Source: JBFGRM01 sp041563675 (GTDB taxonomy: Bacteria > Nitrospirota > Nitrospiria > Nitrospirales > Nitrospiraceae). From it: a stretch of 8,720 bases of DNA. Shown here piece after piece: positions 5,152 to 8,720 of this stretch. The translations under genes and the position numbers were made by a program. The stretch covers positions 1-8,720 of the forward strand of contig JBFGRM010000099.1 of the NCBI GenBank assembly GCA_041563675.1. Reading direction: 5' to 3'. Positions within the stretch are counted from its first letter, which is position 1. Every line of letters begins with the position of its first letter. The notes beneath the pieces are model-generated. The model was not told the origin of the DNA and made no database searches. It saw only the letters and a program-made list of their open reading frames with translations.

Positions 5152-5658
5152 ATGGTCGGTCGAATCGGCTGGGTAAGCTGTTGCCTGCTCCTCATCGGGT
5201 CGGGGGTCGCTGCGAAGACGCCGGAGCAGCGACAGGCGGACACGCTGCGCGCCCTGCCGGGCGTGTATTTCATCGTGGAAAATGTCAGCCCGGCCGGGGA
5301 GGCGGACGGCCTTACGACCGGTCAGATCCGGCGGGACATCGAGTTTCAGCTCAGACGGGCTGGCATTCACATCATGTCCGAAGCCGAATGGTCGCGCACC
5401 CCGGGGCGGCCGTTTCTCTACGTCCGCGTCAGCCTGGCCAAGAGCGGTCCGCGGTACGCGTACCATCTCGAGGTTCAACTGCTGCAGCGGGTCAAGCTCG
5501 AGCGGTACTTGGAGCTGGCGCCGGTGCAGGTCCCCACCTGGGCCGCGCCGGAAGAGATTGGTGTCATCGATGAGGGGCAGCTCCAGGAGGTCCGGCGCTA
5601 TCTTGCGGACCAGGTGGCGCGGTTCATCAGCGCCTACCTGGCGGTCAATACGATTTGA
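5152..5658 (+). CDS. Exported protein of unknown function
   Basis: A 168-residue protein I do not recognise. The start ATG at 5152 has AAGGAGG (5137-5143) 8 nt ahead, an excellent ribosome binding site that rules out the longer frame from 5077. Residues 1-21 form a signal peptide with a probable V-A-A cleavage site before K22. C10 and C11 lie inside the hydrophobic core and do not make a proper lipobox. The mature part alternates helices and strands: G-V-Y-F-I-V-E-N-V, a helix with I-R-R-D-I-E-F-Q-L-R-R, the strand pair F-L-Y-V-R-V-S-L and Y-H-L-E-V-Q-L-L, then a long C-terminal helix. This alpha/beta pattern suggests a small periplasmic domain. It follows the lytic transglycosylase gene by 139 bases on the same strand, hinting at an envelope role, but co-transcription is not certain. 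Confidence 0.8.
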   Translation: MVGRIGWVSCCLLLIGSGVAAKTPEQRQADTLRALPGVYFIVENVSPAGEADGLTTGQIRRDIEFQLRRAGIHIMSEAEWSRTPGRPFLYVRVSLAKSGPRYAYHLEVQLLQRVKLERYLELAPVQVPTWAAPEEIGVIDEGQLQEVRRYLADQVARFISAYLAVNTI

Positions 5659-5685
5659 TCGAGGCGGGGGCACGCCTGACGTGGC

Positions 5686-5970
5686 TCAGCCTTTGCGCCG
5701 TCGCTTGACGGCGACGACCACGAAGCCGATCAGCCGCACCAGCCCGTAGGGAATCGCGTAGGCGACCGGCGCACCGACCACGACCAGCACCGCCAGCAGG
5801 GCGACGTCCGGCGACGACTCATGGACGGCGGTTGTCACCGCCAGCAGAATCACCCAGGTCCCGCAGACCAGGTTCGCGAAGATAAAGCCCATGCGCCGGA
5901 AGGCCTTGTGCGTGGCTGCGGACAGGTCTTCCGGGGCGTCCTGTCGAGGCGGCTTCTTCTTCCGACCCAT
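5686..5970 (-). CDS. Small integral membrane protein, unknown function
   Basis: A 94-residue protein with a basic N-terminus (M-G-R-K-K-K), a first membrane segment at about 27-49 and a second hydrophobic block at about 56-88 that could be one long or two short passes, closed by K-R-R-R-K-G. The positive charges at both ends suggest both termini face the cytoplasm, which fits two passes. GAGG lies 8 nt ahead of the ATG and overlaps the stop codon region of the permease gene upstream; only 11 bases separate the two genes, so they are likely co-transcribed. It could be an accessory subunit of the permease, but no family is recognised. It converges with the exported-protein gene across a 27-base gap. 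Confidence 0.75.
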   Translation of the reverse strand: MGRKKKPPRQDAPEDLSAATHKAFRRMGFIFANLVCGTWVILLAVTTAVHESSPDVALLAVLVVVGAPVAYAIPYGLVRLIGFVVVAVKRRRKG

Positions 5971-5981
5971 GGATCACGCCT

Positions 5982-7340
5982 CTACGGTCGGGGTTGCGCC
6001 GGGGATCTGCCCAGAAGCCAATACAGCGGGGCACCGGCCAGGACCGTGAGGAGGGCATAGAAGGATTCGGAGGGTCGCTCGGTCAGGGTATAGGCCACGA
6101 TGACCCCGGCAAACGCCAGGTAGAGGCACGGGGGAAGCGGATACCAGGGCACGCGGAACGGCCGTGCCAGGTCCGGTTCCGACGCGCGAAGGACCACAAC
6201 CGACGTGACCGCAATCGCGCTGAAGATCGTCAGGACGAACCCGCTGTAAATCACGAGCTGCTCGAACGTTCCCGTCAGAACGAGGACGGTCGCCCAGCCG
6301 CTCTGAAGCCAGATCGATTTCACCGGAGCGCCGCCTTTGGCGCCGGTCTCGGCAAAGAGCGCAGGCAGCAGTCCATCCCGGGCCATCGCATAATACACCC
6401 GAGGTCCCGCCCAGACCATGGCGCTGACCGCGCCGGCAATGGACAGGCACAGCATGCCCGCCACGAGATGGGCAGCCGCAGCGCCGAACAGCGCCTTCGC
6501 GGCTTTCTCCGCGACCGGCAGGATCGGGTCGGCTGCCAACTCCTCGATCGGCAGCGCGTAAAAATAAACCAGGTTCAACACGACATACACGGCGCCCACG
6601 AAGAGCGTCCCGAGGATCATGGTACGAGGAATGTTGCGTCCCGGATCGTGGATTTCCCCGGCGAGGTAGCCGGCGACGTTCCACCCCGAATACGCGTAGA
6701 TCACGAAGATCAGCGAGACTACGATGGTGCCGACCGCGGGGCTCGGCGTGCCATGGAGGGCGAGGTTCGCCCATTGGCCCTGGCCGACGGTCAGGGCCGC
6801 CAGGATCAACAGGAACACGGCTCCGACTTTCACGATCGTGAGAATTCGCTGGAGCAATCCTCCGGGGCCGACTCCGGCCAGGTGCACCGCGGTCATCAGC
6901 CACACGAGGCCCAGCGCGAGCGACTTGCCCAGGACCCCCGTCTCCGTCCCGATTGGCACGAGCTGGAGAAAGTAGGACGCGAAGCTGACGGCCGCCGCGG
7001 CGATCGCCGCGCTGAAGCCGACCGTAAAGGAGACCCAGCCGCTGAGAAACCCCAGGAACGGGCCGTAGGCGCGGCTCAGGTACACGTACTCGCCGCCGGC
7101 TTGCGGCAGCGCGGCGCCGAGCTCGCTGTAGGAGATCGCGCCGGTCAGCGCGAGGAGGGCGCCGGCGACCCACAGCGCCACGATGATCCCGGGGTCGCCA
7201 AGGTCCCGGGCCATGAACCCCGTCGTGGTGAAGATGCCGCTGCCGATGACGTTGCTGACGAGCACGCAGGCGGCCGTGAAGCCGGTGACGCGGCGCAAGA
7301 CCTGGGCCTTCCCTTCAGTGGTGGTCGGGTCCGCGGCCAT
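5982..7340 (-). CDS. APC-superfamily amino-acid permease
   Basis: A 452-residue polytopic inner-membrane transporter with about 12 predicted segments, the usual length for this family. TM1 holds the broken-helix signature G33-S-G-I-F37, where APC carriers bind the alpha-amino and carboxyl groups of the substrate. The next loop gives S-E-L-G-A-A-L-P-Q-A-G-G-E-Y-V-Y-L, a hallmark of the family. The TM6 region has Y-A-Y-S-G-W-N with E-I-H-D-P-G-R-N-I-P-R-T after it, and residues 304-316 read R-V-Y-Y-A-M-A-R-D-G-L-L-P. The substrate is probably a neutral or cationic amino acid, taken up by symport or exchange, but cannot be fixed. Two adjacent ATGs occur, at 7341-7343 and 7338-7340; GGAGG touches the first and is 3 nt from the second, so I take the second. 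The gene heads a pair with the small membrane protein at 5686-5970. Confidence 0.9.
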   Translation of the reverse strand: MAADPTTTEGKAQVLRRVTGFTAACVLVSNVIGSGIFTTTGFMARDLGDPGIIVALWVAGALLALTGAISYSELGAALPQAGGEYVYLSRAYGPFLGFLSGWVSFTVGFSAAIAAAAVSFASYFLQLVPIGTETGVLGKSLALGLVWLMTAVHLAGVGPGGLLQRILTIVKVGAVFLLILAALTVGQGQWANLALHGTPSPAVGTIVVSLIFVIYAYSGWNVAGYLAGEIHDPGRNIPRTMILGTLFVGAVYVVLNLVYFYALPIEELAADPILPVAEKAAKALFGAAAAHLVAGMLCLSIAGAVSAMVWAGPRVYYAMARDGLLPALFAETGAKGGAPVKSIWLQSGWATVLVLTGTFEQLVIYSGFVLTIFSAIAVTSVVVLRASEPDLARPFRVPWYPLPPCLYLAFAGVIVAYTLTERPSESFYALLTVLAGAPLYWLLGRSPAQPRP

Positions 7341-7584
7341 CATCCTCCGACGGTGGGTTGCGGGATGGGGTGACAGGGTGGCCAGCGCCGGGAAGGGAGG
7401 GCCCTGAGCCAAACGAGACCCGCGCGCCTAGCAGGCTCTTGAAAAACCGTTCGCTTCTCCAGTATCGGCGAAGGCCGCGGATTGCCCTGGTCGCGTGCGA
7501 TTGTCGTGCGGGATGTTCAACCCTGTCCTGAGCCCGTCGAAGGAAACGGCCGTCCAGCAAGGCCGCAGCGAGCGAGGGCCCGTA

Positions 7585-7611
7585 GCCCGTTGCATCAGAA
7601 GAGCAACGGGC
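7585..7611. repeat. Hairpin 1 inside the MITE-like element
   Basis: GCCCGTTGC (7585-7593) pairs perfectly with GCAACGGGC (7603-7611) around a 9-nt loop. The core stem CCCGTTGC/GCAACGGG is the same as in hairpin 2 (7645-7674), while the loops differ, so the arms could also pair crosswise between the two hairpins. Confidence 0.7.
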
Positions 7612-7644
7612 ACCCAAGACGTTGAGGGCCCGAGCGAAGCGATC

Positions 7645-7674
7645 GACCCGTTGCAAACGCGGGAGCAACGGGTC
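7645..7674. repeat. Hairpin 2 inside the MITE-like element
   Basis: GACCCGTTGC (7645-7654) pairs perfectly with GCAACGGGTC (7665-7674) around a 10-nt loop. Its core stem repeats that of hairpin 1, offset by 61 bases. Confidence 0.7.
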
Positions 7675-7704
7675 CCCCGGCTGGCGGCCTTTTTCAACAT
7701 CCTG

Positions 7705-8361
7705 CTAGGGCTTCCGGGCGAGGATGCTCGCGTAGGCGGCCTGCCCGTCGTCGACGAATTGATACCGCAGGATCTCCAAGTCCCGAAAATGCTCCAGCAG
7801 CTCGTTCGTGCGAAGTAGATACTCCTCGCGGAAGCGGGGACGGTACTTGCGGTGCTCCAGCGTGTAGGTCTCGACGACCGCCACGCCGCCTGACTTCAGC
7901 GCCTGCGAGATCTGCGGGAAGAGCTCACGCTGCAGGTAGTAGGTGCAGAGGACGACATCGTAGGCGTTCTTTTCCAGCCGGTGTTGCTGGAGGTCGACCG
8001 CGTGCGTCGTGATCGAGACGCCCCGCTCAGCTGCTAATTTTCTCGCCTTTGCGAGGCCCTTCTCGGAGATATCCAGGCCGGTGACGTCGAATCCTTGTGT
8101 TGCGAGGTACACGCCGTTCCGGCCCTCACCCATGGCGATGTCGAGCGCCTTCCCTTTCGGCAGAAGTGCGAGATGGTCGACAAGAAACGAAATGGGCGCT
8201 TTGCCGAAGATGTACTTCTCGTCACCGTATTTTCTTTCCCATCGCTCCTTATCCTGTGGCGCGGCGAGAACCGGCCCCCCCGCGATGTGAGCCAGAAGAC
8301 CCGCCAGCAGGATGAACGAGGCGAGGAGCTCAACTCTTTTCTGCAGGATCATTGTCGTCAT
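7705..8361 (-). CDS. Class I SAM-dependent methyltransferase with N-terminal signal peptide or anchor (TehB-like)
   Basis: A 218-residue protein. Residues 1-34 are a signal-peptide-like leader: basic K8/R9, a hydrophobic core at 11-25 and V-L-A-A before P35. The remainder is a Rossmann-type methyltransferase. A K-Y-G-D-E-K-Y-I-F-G-K-A-P lead-in is followed by motif I A-L-D-I-A-M-G-E-G-R-N-G at 72-83, the acidic end of beta-2 at D97 (G-L-D-I-S), D123 in A-V-D-L, and Y-D-V-V-L-C-T-Y-Y-L as motif post-I. The closest fold type is the TehB/UbiE-like group acting on small molecules such as tellurite, thiols or other metabolites; the substrate is unknown. GGAGG lies 6 nt before the ATG, so the leader is genuinely translated. 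SAM is cytoplasmic, so the leader more likely acts as an uncleaved membrane anchor, or the topology is unusual. The TAG stop lies in the right terminus of the MITE-like element. Confidence 0.88.
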   Translation of the reverse strand: MTTMILQKRVELLASFILLAGLLAHIAGGPVLAAPQDKERWERKYGDEKYIFGKAPISFLVDHLALLPKGKALDIAMGEGRNGVYLATQGFDVTGLDISEKGLAKARKLAAERGVSITTHAVDLQQHRLEKNAYDVVLCTYYLQRELFPQISQALKSGGVAVVETYTLEHRKYRPRFREEYLLRTNELLEHFRDLEILRYQFVDDGQAAYASILARKP

Positions 8362-8661
8362 GATGCGCCTCCGCTGAAGACTCAGATCGTATTCTTAGCA
8401 CAATCGATCGTGGCCGCGCCATGCACGGTCTCGTCGGCCGGAGTAACGGTCTGGTGCGTCTTGTGTGGACATTCCTCGGCGAGGCCGGCAGGCTGAGCTT
8501 GACAGGTCCTGAAAGTAGGCTAATCTAGCGGCTTCTCCCGTCATGGTCGGTGCCCCGGCCCTGCGGCTCTTCGGAATTGTTGAGGAGATTGAGCCGTTCA
8601 GCGCGGTCAGCGCGCACGACGGACGGAGAGCCGGGCGAGGGCGCGGCTTTTCGGAGGATCA
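8362..8661. other. Divergent intergenic region
   Basis: This 300-base stretch separates the methyltransferase gene (-) from a gene starting at 8662 (+). It holds the plus-strand promoter candidate at 8499-8526 and the small palindrome CCTCGGCGAGG (8474-8484). I found no clear promoter for the methyltransferase and no convincing operator. Confidence 0.5.
8499..8526 (+). promoter_or_regulatory. Promoter candidate for the gene starting at 8662
   Basis: A perfect -35 box TTGACA (8499-8504) is followed after 16 bases by TAATCT (8521-8526), which matches the -10 consensus at 3 of 6 positions. Transcription would start near 8533 and leave a leader of about 130 nt. The -35 is convincing, the -10 only fair. 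Confidence 0.5.
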
Positions 8662-8720
8662 ATGGACGCGACCCCAGGCGAGTCGATCGAAGCCAAATCC
8701 AGCGCCTTGCCGTACGTCGG
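8662..8720 (+). CDS. Start of an unidentified gene (3' end outside window)
   Basis: An ATG at 8662-8664 follows GGAGG (8653-8657) by 4 nt, and the frame stays open to the window edge (19 codons, beginning M-D-A-T-P-G-E-S-I-E-A-K). There are too few residues to assign a family. The ribosome binding site and the promoter candidate upstream are the only support. Confidence 0.5.
   Translation, partial: MDATPGESIEAKSSALPYV

Larger units (their letters stand above)
7428..7708. mobile_element. MITE-like interspersed element with terminal inverted repeats
   Basis: The ends are inverted copies. CTAGCAGG-N3-TTGAAAAA at 7428-7446 matches the reverse complement of TTTTTCAA-N3-CCTGCTAG at 7690-7708, with 16 of 19 positions identical. 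The 281-bp body has no convincing gene. It holds two tandem hairpins with the same core stem (7585-7611 and 7645-7674), GAGGGCCCG twice (7574 and 7624), and TCCTGAGCCCGTCGAAGGA at 7526-7544, which resembles a separate REP motif. A CTAG at each outer edge fits IS630/Tc1-type insertion into CTAG with duplication of TA. The pattern resembles repeats I recall from Nitrospira genomes, unverified. It would need a transposase supplied elsewhere. Confidence 0.75.

Noticed and set aside
5662..5677. Hairpin AGGCG/CGCCT between the convergent genes as a bidirectional terminator
   Set aside because: A 5-bp stem without T tracts on either side is within chance for this GC content.
5994..7373. Long 459-residue open frame on the plus strand opposite the permease
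   Set aside because: The translation is a charged, low-complexity Arg/Gly/Asp/Gln-rich string, typical of the antisense of a hydrophobic GC-rich membrane protein gene.
7574..7632. CRISPR-like array from the repeated GAGGGCCCG and CCCGTTGC units
   Set aside because: Only two copies, palindromic and inside an element with terminal inverted repeats; no further repeat units and no cas genes.
7495..7818. 107-residue open frame across the MITE-like element and the methyltransferase end
   Set aside because: It runs through both hairpins of the element and antisense to the methyltransferase; no domain or ribosome binding site.
8543..8720. Alternative plus-strand open frame from the ATG at 8543
   Set aside because: No ribosome binding site precedes it and the product becomes Arg/Pro/Ser-rich; the frame starting at 8662 has GGAGG ahead.

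Overview
This is a GC-rich window from a Gram-negative bacterium. The signs are an OmpA/Pal-type peptidoglycan-binding domain, several Sec signal peptides, an SLT lytic transglycosylase and an APC permease. The gene mix, plus a 281-bp interspersed element whose termini and internal motifs resemble repeats I recall from Nitrospira genomes, suggests Nitrospirota. That assignment is from memory and was not checked by a search.

Layout. Bases 1-426 (+) are the end of an OmpA-like protein. A short spacer with REP-like hairpins ends in a near-consensus sigma70 promoter (612-640) that drives a PSP1/YaaT-family protein (695-1465, +). A small secreted three-cysteine protein (1476-1835, -) converges on it. 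After a spacer with a nested palindrome and a terminator comes a minus-strand block read from right to left: a NemR/AcuR-like TetR repressor (3353-3985), an AhpD-like CxxC protein (2773-3288), a 69-residue four-cysteine zinc ribbon (2551-2760) and an NTF2/SnoaL-like protein (2083-2469). The repressor has a strong promoter (TTGACA-N17-TATTAT) with a perfect inverted-repeat operator directly after the -10. A close copy of the operator half lies between tetR and the ahpD-like gene, so the block looks like a self-regulated electrophile or oxidant stress unit.

Plus-strand envelope genes follow: a DUF4124-SLT lytic transglycosylase (4365-5012) and an unrecognised exported protein (5152-5658). Then comes a minus-strand pair, an APC amino-acid permease (5982-7340) followed by a small membrane protein (5686-5970). 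A MITE-like element (7428-7708) separates the permease from an upstream SAM methyltransferase gene (7705-8361, -) whose product carries a signal peptide or membrane anchor; the element's right end overlaps the methyltransferase stop codon. The window closes with a promoter candidate and the first codons of a new plus-strand gene.

The parts most worth following up are the TetR unit with its two operators and a NemR-like Cys/Lys pair, the MITE placed exactly at a stop codon, and the apparently exported methyltransferase. I found no CRISPR array, rRNA, tRNA, phage gene or transposase.
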